Shown here piece after piece: positions 1 to 7,666 of a stretch of DNA of 39,412 nt. The DNA is from Hyphomicrobiales bacterium (GTDB taxonomy: Bacteria; Pseudomonadota; Alphaproteobacteria; Rhizobiales; Xanthobacteraceae): NCBI GenBank assembly GCA_027307405.1, contig DAHUXA010000012.1, forward strand, positions 1-39,412, written 5' to 3'. The notes under the pieces were generated by a model. That model searched no databases. It saw only the letters and a list, made by a program, of their open reading frames with translations, and was not told where the DNA came from. The translations under genes were made by a program, and so were the position numbers. Position 1 is the first letter of the stretch. Each line of letters begins with the position of its first letter.

Positions 1-288
1 GCTATCGGCGCCGGCCTGGCGGCGGCGAGCGGTGTCCTGTTCGCGCCTATGGCCGGTGTCAGCCACACCATGGGGCTCGATTGGGTGCTGAAAGCCTTCA
101 TCGTCGTCGTGGTCGGCGGCATGGGCAATCTCGGCGGCTCGATCGCGGCCGCGATCTTCATCAGCCTGCTTGAGTCTTATGCCTCGGTCTGGGTGAACCC
201 GTCGCAGGCGGTCATCGTCTCATTCGTCGTGCTGATCCTCACGCTTCTGTTCCGCCCCACCGGTCTGTTTGTGCCGACACCGAAATGA
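1..288 (+). CDS. livH: Branched-chain amino acid-type ABC transporter permease LivH, C-terminal part only
   Basis: This is the last 95 codons of a LivH-type inner-membrane permease; the reading frame is open at the left window edge, so the start lies outside. It carries the LivH C-terminal signature: a run of valines followed by GGMGNLGGSIAAA (the conserved glycine-rich turn that precedes the last helices), then a hydrophobic helix ending in FRPTGLF. In the HAAT family, LivH pairs with LivM to form the membrane channel for branched-chain amino acids, amides or aromatic acids. The stop codon overlaps the downstream livM start (ATGA, 4 bases), so the two are translationally coupled. The binding protein and ATPases of this system must lie to the left. 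The family is sure; the substrate cannot be told. Confidence 0.93.
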   Translation, partial: AIGAGLAAASGVLFAPMAGVSHTMGLDWVLKAFIVVVVGGMGNLGGSIAAAIFISLLESYASVWVNPSQAVIVSFVVLILTLLFRPTGLFVPTPK

Positions 289-1286
289 CAACCGCTCCGC
301 TCGATAAAACGAGGCCGCTCAGCAAGACAGGGTTGAGCCACACCGCCATTTACTGGATCGGCTTTTGCGTGGTGATGGCGCTCCTGATCGTTGCACCGCT
401 GGTGCTCCCGGAGTTCTGGCGCCGCTTCCTGACCGAGGTCCTCATCTGGGGGCTGCTGGCGATGTCGTCCGATCTCCTGATCGGATACACCGGCATGATT
501 TCGTTCGGCCACTCGGCGTTTTTCGGGCTGGGCATGTATGGCGCGGCGGCCGCACTGCTGCTGGTGAGCCCGCCCAATCTTTGGCTGGCGATTCTGTCCG
601 GCCTGATCGGGGCCGCGATCGTCGCTTTGTTCGTGGCCTATTTTTCCACCCGCCTGCGCGACATCTATTTTGCCATCACCACGCTGATCTTCAGCCAGAT
701 CTTCTACGTCATCATCTTCACCTGGACGGCGGTCACCGGCGGGGAGAACGGGCTGATCTTCACCCGGCCGCATTTCTCGATCCCCTTCATTGTTGATGTG
801 CGCTTTACATCATCGACCATGCACTGGTTTGTGCTGGCGGTGGTGACGGCGTCCTATCTCATCCTGCGGCGTGTCACGCAGTCGCCGTTCGGAATGGTCC
901 TGCAATCGATCCGCGAGAACGAAGCCCGGACGCGCGCGATTGGTTATCCGGTCGAGCGCTACAAGATCGTGTCGGTCATGCTGTCCGGATTGTTTGCCGG
1001 GCTTGCCGGTGTGCTCTACGCGATCCAAAACGAATTCGCCGCGCCCGACTTTGTCTATTTCATCACCTCGGGCGACACCGTGATCTTCAATGTGATGGGC
1101 GGGATCGGCACGCTGGTAGGCCCGATCGTCGGTGCCGGCTTCTTCCAGCTGCTGCGTGAACTCATGTCGCGCATCTTCGGCGATCAGTTCCCTTATCTGG
1201 TGCCGCTTGGGTTCATCTTCATTGCGATGATTATTTTTCTGCCGCAGGGTCTGCTTGGCTTCGCACGGCGCTGGCTTAATCGCTAG
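285..1286 (+). CDS. livM: Branched-chain amino acid-type ABC transporter permease LivM
   Basis: A 333-residue polytopic membrane protein, the usual LivM length. After a short polar N-terminus it has a first helix (about 25-45), then the LivM-typical segment SDLLIGYTGMISFGHSAFFG (about 62-82), helices to about 200, the cytoplasmic coupling loop with IRENEARTRAIGY (about 207-220) that contacts the ATPase, and a GGIGTLVGPIVGAGF turn near 265-290. The end, LPQGLLG, is typical. It starts at the ATG overlapping the livH stop. It would form the heteromeric pore with the protein encoded just upstream. The next gene is convergent only 12 bases downstream, with no obvious hairpin terminator between them. 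Substrate unknown; LivHM systems in Rhizobiales often import aromatic or short organic acids. Confidence 0.95.
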   Translation: MTTAPLDKTRPLSKTGLSHTAIYWIGFCVVMALLIVAPLVLPEFWRRFLTEVLIWGLLAMSSDLLIGYTGMISFGHSAFFGLGMYGAAAALLLVSPPNLWLAILSGLIGAAIVALFVAYFSTRLRDIYFAITTLIFSQIFYVIIFTWTAVTGGENGLIFTRPHFSIPFIVDVRFTSSTMHWFVLAVVTASYLILRRVTQSPFGMVLQSIRENEARTRAIGYPVERYKIVSVMLSGLFAGLAGVLYAIQNEFAAPDFVYFITSGDTVIFNVMGGIGTLVGPIVGAGFFQLLRELMSRIFGDQFPYLVPLGFIFIAMIIFLPQGLLGFARRWLNR

Positions 1287-1298
1287 CGCCGGTCTTCG

Positions 1299-1994
1299 TT
1301 AACCGAATGCGTGCGCTAAGCCGTAAGCTGCTGCAGCCGCGAGCCCGCCAACCAGCAGGGTCTGTGCGGCCGATTTTGCTTTATTGATCCCCGTGAAATG
1401 ACCCTTTATTCCGCCGAACATGACGAGAGCGACGGCTGTGAATCCCACCGAGTATTTGAAAGCTTCGGAGATGCTCGACATCAGAATATAGGGCGCGAGC
1501 GGAATAAGTCCGCCAACGAAATAGGACGCGGCAATGGTCCCAGCGCTGATTGGTGCACGTTTCGGATCCGGCTCTTCCAGGCCGAGCTCAAAACGCATCA
1601 TAAAGTCCAACCAGCGCTGACGATCGGATGTTATCGCAGTGACCACAGTCTTTAACGCATCGCCATTTAAACCGTAGCCGTGGAATATCCCCGTGACCTC
1701 TTCGATCTCTTTGCTGCGGAGGTTGTCAATTTCCCAATTCTCTCTCGTGCGTTCCGAACCGTAATGTTCGGCGTCAGTGCGAGCGGCAAGATAGCCACCC
1801 AAGCCCATCGCAATAGCACCAGCGACAATCTCCGCCAGACCAGCGGTCACGATGATCCTTGTGGAGGAAACTGCAGCAGCCAGGCCTGCCGCCAATGCGA
1901 ACGGAACGGTCAAACCGTCCGCCATGCCGATGACAACATCTCTTACGGTTTCGGTTGCGGTGAAATGCTTCTCGATATGAGGCGTTGCTGGCAT
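1299..1994 (-). CDS. VIT1/CCC1-family Fe2+/Mn2+ transporter
   Basis: A 231-residue membrane protein of the vacuolar iron transporter family. The N-terminal half has the family signature VRDVVIGMADGLTVPFALAAGL (about 18-39) followed by a second helix with AGAIAMGLGGYLAARTDAEHY (about 58-78). A charged cytosolic segment with many Glu residues (about 75-140) corresponds to the metal-binding domain, and three hydrophobic segments fill 145-230. Family members move Fe2+ or Mn2+ out of the cytosol, usually by proton antiport. The start is supported by a strong ribosome site (GAGGAGG) 7 bases upstream. It is divergent from an APC permease across 99 bases that contain a FixK/FNR-like palindrome, suggesting control by oxygen status. 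Family is confident; metal specificity is not. Confidence 0.9.
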   Translation of the reverse strand: MPATPHIEKHFTATETVRDVVIGMADGLTVPFALAAGLAAAVSSTRIIVTAGLAEIVAGAIAMGLGGYLAARTDAEHYGSERTRENWEIDNLRSKEIEEVTGIFHGYGLNGDALKTVVTAITSDRQRWLDFMMRFELGLEEPDPKRAPISAGTIAASYFVGGLIPLAPYILMSSISEAFKYSVGFTAVALVMFGGIKGHFTGINKAKSAAQTLLVGGLAAAAAYGLAHAFG

Positions 1995-2045
1995 AGCGGA
2001 GTCCTCCTCAAAAGAACAAACTTGCTCTTTATCGGCATAACCACG

Positions 2046-2059
2046 TTGATTTGGGTCAA
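2046..2059. promoter_or_regulatory. FixK/FNR-like binding site (TTGATTTGGGTCAA)
   Basis: A perfect TTGA-N6-TCAA palindrome sits in the 99-base gap between two divergent genes. It matches the FixK2/FNR/Anr consensus TTG(A/C)-N6-(T/G)CAA used by Rhizobiales for low-oxygen control. Its centre is about 58 bases upstream of the Fe/Mn transporter ATG and about 41 bases upstream of the APC permease ATG. A match this strict is expected roughly 0.6 times by chance in 39 kb of random sequence, so position is the main support. No FixK gene is in the window. Confidence 0.5.
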
Positions 2060-2093
2060 GCGCAGGTGTGTAGGCGCCAGTTTAAATACAAGA

Positions 2094-3311
2094 ATGTCCA
2101 ACGACCTCCCAATTGAAGTGGCCGCGCTGCGGCGCCGGCTTGGCTTGCCGCTGCTGGTGCTTTACGGCACCGGCATCACCATCGGCGCGGGTATCTATGT
2201 TCTGATCGGCGCGGTCGCCGGCCACGCCGGGGTTTACGCTCCCTGGTCGTTCCTGCTCGCCGCCATTGTGATGGCACTTACTGTTGCGTCTTACGCTGAA
2301 TTGTCCACGCGATTCCCGGTTAGCGCAGGCGAAGCCGCTTACGTAAGAGCGGCCTTCCAATCTCGATTGCTCTCAACGGCGATCGGTCTGTTGACCTTCG
2401 TCGTCGGTGTCGTGTCGTCGTCCGCCGTTGCGCTTGGATCGGCAGGCTATATCGCACAATTTGTGGATCTTCCTCAGAGTTTGATCGTGGTGGTCGTTGT
2501 CATGGTACTCGGTGCAGTGGCGGCATGGGGCATTCTGGAATCAGTGCTGCTGGCAAGCGTGTTTACGCTGGTTGAGGTTGGCGGTTTGCTGGCAATCATC
2601 GCGGCCGCCGTGCATACCAAGCTGCCGATTGTGCTCGCACCGCCGCCGCTCGAATTCGCAGCGCTTTCCGGCGTCGCATTCGCGAGTCTTCTGGCCTTCT
2701 TTGCCTTTGCGGGTTTTGAGGACCTCGCCAATGTGGTGGAGGAGGCCAAGATGCCTCACCGGGACATCCCGCGCGCCATGGTCCTAACGCTCCTTATCTC
2801 AACGATACTTTATGTCGCCGTTGCCGCAATCGCGATCAGTGCTGTCTCCATCGAACGGCTGTCGTCGTCGCCGGCCCCGCTGACCCTTGTGTTCCGCGAG
2901 GTGGCCGGCATCAGTCCGGCGGCCATCAACGCCATCGCGATCGTCGCCACTCTGAACACGATCCTCGCGCAGATGACGATGGCGGCGCGCGTAATTTACG
3001 GTATGGCGCGGCAAGGCGACTTGCCGGCTATTGCCAGCCGAGTGCATCCGCGCACGGCAACGCCGCTCTTCGCCACTGGTCTCATCGTGGCATCAGTAAT
3101 CACTTTGGCGTTGACCGTTTCGCTTGAACGGCTGGCTGAGGGAACCTCGCTGGCAACGCTCGTGATTTTCGCAGCGGTTAATCTGGCACTGCTGCGACTT
3201 CGTCATCGACGCATACATTCGCACGGTCCCCATGTGCGCGTTCCGATCTGGGTTCCGGCGGCAGGCCTGGCGACCTGTGTGGCTATGATTGCAAGCGCCC
3301 TGCTGAAGTGA
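2094..3311 (+). CDS. APC-family amino acid permease
   Basis: A 405-residue polytopic membrane protein of the amino acid/polyamine/organocation superfamily. The first helix has the hallmark GTGITIGAGIYVLIG (about 24-38), which forms the broken TM1 that binds the substrate backbone. The later segment FFAFAGFEDLANVVEEAKMPHRDIPRA (about 203-229) is the conserved TM6-loop region. About 11-12 helices fit in the length, slightly short for the family. I place the start at the ATG at 2094 because the sequence before it overlaps the divergent neighbour's leader and does not resemble the family; no strong ribosome site precedes it. It likely imports an amino acid or amine by proton symport. The substrate is unknown. 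It ends 17 bases from the convergent SDR gene. Confidence 0.88.
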   Translation: MSNDLPIEVAALRRRLGLPLLVLYGTGITIGAGIYVLIGAVAGHAGVYAPWSFLLAAIVMALTVASYAELSTRFPVSAGEAAYVRAAFQSRLLSTAIGLLTFVVGVVSSSAVALGSAGYIAQFVDLPQSLIVVVVVMVLGAVAAWGILESVLLASVFTLVEVGGLLAIIAAAVHTKLPIVLAPPPLEFAALSGVAFASLLAFFAFAGFEDLANVVEEAKMPHRDIPRAMVLTLLISTILYVAVAAIAISAVSIERLSSSPAPLTLVFREVAGISPAAINAIAIVATLNTILAQMTMAARVIYGMARQGDLPAIASRVHPRTATPLFATGLIVASVITLALTVSLERLAEGTSLATLVIFAAVNLALLRLRHRRIHSHGPHVRVPIWVPAAGLATCVAMIASALLK

Positions 3312-3328
3312 CCTTCAATCCGCGCGTT

Positions 3329-4129
3329 CTAGTCGCACCGCACCGTCATTCCGCCATCGACCACGATCTCAGTTCCTGTGATGAAGCGCGCCTCATCGGA
3401 AGCGAGAAACAGCGCCGCATTGGCGGTGTCGCGTCCGTCGCCCATGAAGCCAATCGGGATGCGCTCGAGCCGTGATTTCAGAAGTGCCTGCACATCGCCG
3501 CCGGCGCGCTGCTTGGCAAGCCGCGCCTCAACCATCGGCGTATGCAACTGCCCGGGAACGACGGTGTTCACGCGGATGCCCTTGTCTGCATATTGCACGG
3601 CGACTACGCGCGAAAGCTGGATGACGCCAGCCTTTGTCGCGGCATAGCCGACTTGCGCGGAGCCGGTCCAACGCAGGCCGGAGGTTGATGCAATGTTGAC
3701 GATGGCGCCGTTTTTTTGGCGTTCCATCACCGGCAGCACGTACTTCAATGTGAGGAACACACTTTTTAGATTATAGTCGACCTGCGCATCCCAAACGTCT
3801 TCAGCCATCTCTACCGGCCCGCCGGCTGCGGAGCCGCCGACATTATTCACCAGCACGTCAACGCGTCCGAAGTGGTCGAGACAGGTCTTCACCATGGCGT
3901 CAACCGAAGCGGCGCCGGTTACGTCGCATTGATGGGTGACGATCTCGCCGCCCGCGTCCTTCACCCGCTCGACAGTTTCCTCGACGCTGTCGAGATCGCG
4001 GTCGATGGCAAAAATTTTCGCACCTTCCTCGGCGAAGCGCACCGCGGTGGCGCGTCCGTTTCCCCAGCCGGGCCCGATGCAGCCGGCCCCGGTCACGATT
4101 GCGATACGGTCTTGCAGACGGCCGCTCAT
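3329..4129 (-). CDS. SDR-family NAD(P)-dependent oxidoreductase
   Basis: A 266-residue classical short-chain dehydrogenase. The cofactor loop is the longer variant TGAGCIGPGWGNG (residues 13-25), with two or so extra residues compared with the usual TGxxxGIG. Acidic D43 after the second strand favours NAD+. NNVGG (95-99), N120, the serine of IASTS (148 or 150), Y162 and K166 complete the Asn-Ser-Tyr-Lys tetrad, so it should be active. The C-terminal FITGTEIVVDGGMTVR is typical. It is the last gene of a minus-strand run (Bug binding protein, GST, amidohydrolase, SDR), 12 bases after the amidohydrolase, so it probably oxidises or reduces a hydroxyl/keto intermediate of that catabolic route. The substrate cannot be deduced. 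Confidence 0.92.
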   Translation of the reverse strand: MSGRLQDRIAIVTGAGCIGPGWGNGRATAVRFAEEGAKIFAIDRDLDSVEETVERVKDAGGEIVTHQCDVTGAASVDAMVKTCLDHFGRVDVLVNNVGGSAAGGPVEMAEDVWDAQVDYNLKSVFLTLKYVLPVMERQKNGAIVNIASTSGLRWTGSAQVGYAATKAGVIQLSRVVAVQYADKGIRVNTVVPGQLHTPMVEARLAKQRAGGDVQALLKSRLERIPIGFMGDGRDTANAALFLASDEARFITGTEIVVDGGMTVRCD

Positions 4130-4141
4130 GCTCGCGCTCCT

Positions 4142-5047
4142 TCAGGTCAACTTGCGCGCCGGCGCGAAGCGGTAGAACCGCTGCGGATTGTCCACCAGCA
4201 GCGCCTGCCGCGCGGCGTCGCTCGGCGCGATCCCGGTCAGGATATCGACCAGCATGCCATCGTCGACCACCGGCGGCGCGTGGTTGGGATGCGGCCAATC
4301 GGTTCCCCAGACTACACGGTCGCCGAATTCCTCCACTAACTTACGTGCGAACGGCACCGCGTCACCGTAAGGTGGGCCTTGCCGCGTGGCGCGATCGGTC
4401 CCGCTCACCTTGACCCATACATTCTTGTCCTGCATCAGCGCGAGCAGGGCCCGGAATGCCGGCTGCTCCAGTCCGAGCGAAGCATCGATGCGGCCGATGT
4501 GGTCGATCATGACCGGTACCGGCGAGCGTTTGAGCGCGGGCGCAAGCTCGGCGATACGTCCTCCGTCCATATGGATTTGCAAGTGCCAGCCGACCGCGGC
4601 GAGGCGCTTGCCGAAGACAATCACCTCCTCGATGCCCGGACCGGTTGCGAGATGCTCCATATAATGAAAGCGCGCGCCGCACAGGCAGGCTGCGGCGAGC
4701 CGTTTCAGCTCCACGTCAGCAATCGTGGTAGGCACCAGCGCCACGCCTTTGTAGGCCCCGCCGGTCGCGGCGACCGCGTCGACTGTCACCGAGTTGTCGA
4801 GTCCGTGGCAGGCAGGTTGCACGATTACGCAGTGCTGAATGCCGAGCCGTTCATGCAGCTTGAACAGCAACTCCTTCGGTGCGTCCGACGGCGTATAACG
4901 CCGCCCCTCGGCAAACGGAAATCGTTTGCGCGGGCCCCACACGTGGACATGCGCGTCGCATGCGCCCGGCGGCAATTTGAGTTTCGGCTTGCTGGGCGCG
5001 GCCATCCAGTAAGGCGGATCGGCCGGCGTGCCGGCATTGTGCTCCAT
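4142..5047 (-). CDS. Amidohydrolase family 2 / 2-pyrone-4,6-dicarboxylate lactonase-like hydrolase
   Basis: A 301-residue TIM-barrel metal hydrolase. It shows the first-strand metal motif DAHVHVWGP (residues 31-39, H33 and H35), QIHMDGG (H159), IDHIGR (H183) and the final GTDWPHPN (D250). This pattern is typical of the amidohydrolase-2 family that includes LigI, which opens the lactone ring of 2-pyrone-4,6-dicarboxylate. The ATG at 5047 is chosen over one 44 codons upstream because it overlaps the GST stop by one base (TGATG) and puts the barrel motif at the usual distance. Operon context (Bug binding protein, GST, SDR) suggests hydrolysis of a lactone or cyclic amide during degradation of an imported acid. 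Family confident; substrate open. Confidence 0.87.
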   Translation of the reverse strand: MEHNAGTPADPPYWMAAPSKPKLKLPPGACDAHVHVWGPRKRFPFAEGRRYTPSDAPKELLFKLHERLGIQHCVIVQPACHGLDNSVTVDAVAATGGAYKGVALVPTTIADVELKRLAAACLCGARFHYMEHLATGPGIEEVIVFGKRLAAVGWHLQIHMDGGRIAELAPALKRSPVPVMIDHIGRIDASLGLEQPAFRALLALMQDKNVWVKVSGTDRATRQGPPYGDAVPFARKLVEEFGDRVVWGTDWPHPNHAPPVVDDGMLVDILTGIAPSDAARQALLVDNPQRFYRFAPARKLT

Positions 5048-5670
5048 CACGTATCCTTGGCGCGCGTGCGTTCGAAAGCCGGCTCGTGTGTTGAAAATCG
5101 TTTCAACCACTCCACCAGGATAGGATAGGTGGGACGCCAGTCGACCTGCTTGCGCCAGTCGAGATAGCCAAGCGCGCATGATAGGCCGATCGAAACCACG
5201 TCGGTTTTATTCGGGTCTGGCGGCGATGCCTCGAACGCCGCCAACCCGCGCCGGATCTTGTCGCGCTGATGCGAAAGCCAGCGCGGCGAGTGCGGCAGAT
5301 CGCGACGAAAACGGGTCTCGTAGACGACCAGAATCGAGGCATCCATAATGCCGTCGGCAAGCCGCGACAGCGTGAGCGCACGATAACGATCGCGTCCGCG
5401 CAGCGGCAGCAACCGGTCGGTGCCGGCGACATCTTGCAGGTACTCGATGATGATGCCGCTGTCATAGATCGTGCTGCCATCGCCGAGCACGAGACACGGC
5501 ATCTTGCCGAGCGGATTCTGCTGGCGCAGCGTATCGTTCTCGTCGAGCGGGTCGGCAGGGGTGACGGTGACGCGCCCGCTCAAGCCGAGCGCCTCGATGG
5601 CCATGCGGACCTTGCGGCCGAACGGCGATGTCGGAGTCGAGCGCAGCACGAAAGTCTCGGCGGAGGACAT
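5047..5670 (-). CDS. Glutathione S-transferase family protein
   Basis: A 207-residue cytosolic GST-like protein. The N-terminal thioredoxin-fold domain begins with LRSTPTSPFGRKVRMAIEALGL (9-30, where S11/S15 occupy the catalytic Ser/Cys position), continues to the cis-proline element KMPCL (56-60) and the glutathione-contact IYDSGIIIEYL (68-78). An all-helical C-terminal domain follows. It lies 18 bases after a Bug binding protein gene and overlaps the amidohydrolase start by one base. GSTs in such catabolic operons often act as isomerases, dehalogenases or beta-etherases rather than detoxifiers; this is only inference from position. Confidence 0.88.
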   Translation of the reverse strand: MSSAETFVLRSTPTSPFGRKVRMAIEALGLSGRVTVTPADPLDENDTLRQQNPLGKMPCLVLGDGSTIYDSGIIIEYLQDVAGTDRLLPLRGRDRYRALTLSRLADGIMDASILVVYETRFRRDLPHSPRWLSHQRDKIRRGLAAFEASPPDPNKTDVVSIGLSCALGYLDWRKQVDWRPTYPILVEWLKRFSTHEPAFERTRAKDT

Positions 5671-5688
5671 CTGCGAATACTGTCCGGC

Positions 5689-6654
5689 TTACTTTTCGGT
5701 ATGCACGCCTGCGTCCACGATCACTTTCGCCCATTTCTTGGTTTCGCTGTCGATATAGTCGCGGAAATGTTCGGGCGAATCGCCGACCAGGACTGCGCCC
5801 TGACTCGCCAGTTTCTCGACCACAGTGGGGTCTTTCATGGCTTCGACCGCGGCTTTGTTGAGCACGGCGACAACCTGTGGGGGCGTCTTGGCCGGCGCAA
5901 CCATGCCGTACCAGTTCTCGGTCTGAAGATTGGCCATTCCGACTTCCACAGTGGTCGGCACATCGGGAGCGCTCGGCACCCTTTGCATGGCGCCCACCGC
6001 AATCGGCTTGAGCTTGCCGGCTTTGATCTGTGGCAGCAGCACCGGCAGATCGAGGAACACCATTTGCACCTGCTGGGCGAGCAGGTCATTCACCGCCGGA
6101 GCCGCGCCGCGGTATGGCACGTGAACGATGTTGATGCCGGCGGTGAGCCTGAACAGTTCGCCTGCGAGATGCGGCATGCTGCCAGGACCGGAGGACGCGA
6201 AGTTGAGCTTGCCCGGTTGCGATTTTGCGAGCGTTACCAGTTCCTGCATGGTGTTGGCCGGGACGCTCGTCGCGACCACCAGCATTTCCGGCACCTTGGC
6301 AACAAGGGTGATCGGTTGCAGGTCCTTGAGCGTGTCGTAAGCAACTTTCTCCATGCTCGGACTAATGGCGAGCGCGCCGGCGCTCACTATACCGATCGTG
6401 TAGCCATCCGGCGGGGCCTTCGCGACGACATCGGTTCCGACCACGCCGCCCTGTCCCGAACGGTTATCGATGATGATCGTCTGCTTGAGGATCTCGGACA
6501 TGCGTTGGCCGACGACCCGCGCGATGATGTCGTTCGGCCCGCCGGGCGGGAACGGGACAATCAGCCTGATATTCTTGTTGGGAAAATCCTGCGCCGCAGC
6601 CAATGCCGGGCACAGCAACGCAAATCCGATCAGCAGCGGTCTCAAGGCTCTCAC
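5689..6654 (-). CDS. Bug-type tripartite tricarboxylate transporter substrate-binding protein (first copy)
   Basis: A 321-residue periplasmic binding protein of the Bug (TctC) family. A Sec signal peptide (about 1-21, ending ALAAA before QDFPNKNIRLIVPF) is followed by the family signature PFPPGGPNDIIARVVGQRMSE and RSGQGGVVGTDVVAKAPPDGYTIG, which form the ligand-carboxylate loop. It starts with GTG preceded by GGGGAGGAC. These proteins bind carboxylates, amides or aromatic acids. No TctA/TctB membrane subunits lie in this window, so it is an orphan, as is common for Bug proteins, which may borrow a transporter or act as a sensor. It heads a run with GST, amidohydrolase and SDR genes and is divergent from an HpxZ-like gene. 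Confidence 0.93.
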   Translation of the reverse strand: MRALRPLLIGFALLCPALAAAQDFPNKNIRLIVPFPPGGPNDIIARVVGQRMSEILKQTIIIDNRSGQGGVVGTDVVAKAPPDGYTIGIVSAGALAISPSMEKVAYDTLKDLQPITLVAKVPEMLVVATSVPANTMQELVTLAKSQPGKLNFASSGPGSMPHLAGELFRLTAGINIVHVPYRGAAPAVNDLLAQQVQMVFLDLPVLLPQIKAGKLKPIAVGAMQRVPSAPDVPTTVEVGMANLQTENWYGMVAPAKTPPQVVAVLNKAAVEAMKDPTVVEKLASQGAVLVGDSPEHFRDYIDSETKKWAKVIVDAGVHTEK

Positions 6655-6816
6655 GGTCGTCCTCCCCGTTGATTTTCATGCGGCTCGTTCCGGCGCGCCC
6701 GGCGAGCTTGCTTTGCGGCCAGCATACGTCATTGCCCGGCGCGCACGCCAGCTGCGGTGGTGGCTGCAGGATAGGTTTAATCCTAGGATTGTGCGGAAAG
6801 AAATAAGGAGTCTCGA

Positions 6817-7206
6817 ATGGACATCGATTTGCCAGAGGTCGTAGCGGAGGTGAGGGCGGCATTCGAACGTTACGAAAAAGCGTTGGTTTCAAACGACGTG
6901 TCCACGCTCGACGAGTTATTTCGCGACGATCCCCGCACCGTACGTTACGGCGCGACGGAAATTCTTTACGGCTATGGCGATATCAAGTCATTTCGCGCGG
7001 CCCGCTCGCCGGTCGCGCTTGGTCGTAAGCTGTCGCGCACGGTCATCACCACGTTCGGTCGCGACTTTGCGGTTGCTTCAACTCTTTATGAGCGCCCTTC
7101 AGCGCCGGGCAAGATCGGCCGGCAAAGCCAGACCTGGGTGAAATTTCCGGAAGGCTGGCGTGTGGTCGTCGGCCACGTCAGCCTGATGGACAAGCCGTCG
7201 TCGTAG
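6817..7206 (+). CDS. hpxZ: HpxZ/AtzH-like SnoaL-fold protein (DUF3225)
   Basis: A 129-residue protein of the NTF2/SnoaL-like fold. The long first helix (LPEVVAEVRAAFERYEKAL, 5-23), the segment DELFRDDPRTVRYGATEILYGYGDIKSFRAARSP (about 31-64) and the tail GRQSQTWVKFPEGWRVVVGHVSLM are characteristic of the family of HpxZ (oxalurate catabolism in Klebsiella) and AtzH. AtzH is a small 1,3-dicarboxyurea amidohydrolase near the cyanuric acid pathway. It has a good ribosome site (AAGGAG, about 7 bases before ATG). It is the only plus-strand gene inside the minus-strand catabolic block and stops one base before the Rid gene's stop region. Its presence hints that a ureide- or carbamate-like C-N substrate is handled here; this is inference. 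Confidence 0.8.
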   Translation: MDIDLPEVVAEVRAAFERYEKALVSNDVSTLDELFRDDPRTVRYGATEILYGYGDIKSFRAARSPVALGRKLSRTVITTFGRDFAVASTLYERPSAPGKIGRQSQTWVKFPEGWRVVVGHVSLMDKPSS

Positions 7207-7207
7207 C

Positions 7208-7615
7208 TTAAAGGGCCGCCACCGCCTGCACTTCCACCAGCAGGGGTTCCTGCACGAGGCGATCAACCATCAGCAAGGTATTGGGCGGATAAACGCCATT
7301 GGAGAACATTTTCGGAAATTCTCGCAGCCGGTACTTCATGAACTTCGGAATATCCTGCGAGTGCACCAGGTAAGTCGTGAACTGAACGATATTGCCCCAG
7401 CCGGCGCCGACCGATTTCAGCGCCGCCTCGATGTTGGCAAAGGTCTGCACGCATTGGGCGTCAAAGTCGTCAGCGCCCACGACCTTTCCGTCGCGGTCAA
7501 CGCCAACCTGGCCGGCGATGAAGACAAACTCCGACGCCTTCACGCGGGTGAGATGCGAATACTGCCCCAGTGGCTTGCCGAGCGCGTCGGGATTGAGAAT
7601 CTTGATGTCGGCCAT
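7208..7615 (-). CDS. RidA/YjgF/UK114-family protein lacking the catalytic arginine
   Basis: A 135-residue Rid-family protein, expected to form a trimer. It has FVFIAGQVGVDRDGKVVG (about 30-47), FANIEAALKSVGAGWGNIVQFTTYL (about 59-83) and the final beta strand LLVEVQAVAAL. In true RidA imine deaminases the loop before the last strands reads YPARS with an essential Arg; here it is YPPNT (about 109-113), so Asn replaces Arg and classical 2-aminoacrylate deaminase activity is unlikely. It is preceded by AAAGGAG and follows a Bug binding protein by 51 bases. Such arginine-less Rid proteins are often found in catabolic operons for C-N compounds. A role on an enamine/imine or carbamate intermediate of the local pathway is a guess. 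Confidence 0.9.
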   Translation of the reverse strand: MADIKILNPDALGKPLGQYSHLTRVKASEFVFIAGQVGVDRDGKVVGADDFDAQCVQTFANIEAALKSVGAGWGNIVQFTTYLVHSQDIPKFMKYRLREFPKMFSNGVYPPNTLLMVDRLVQEPLLVEVQAVAAL

Positions 7616-7666
7616 CGTTGACTCCTTTTCCTTACGCGTCGAAGCAATGCCACTGCGGCATTGGTG

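Noticed and set aside
1680-2093. Upstream extension of the APC permease frame
   Set aside because: It would run through the divergent Fe/Mn transporter coding region and does not resemble the family; the real start is near 2094.
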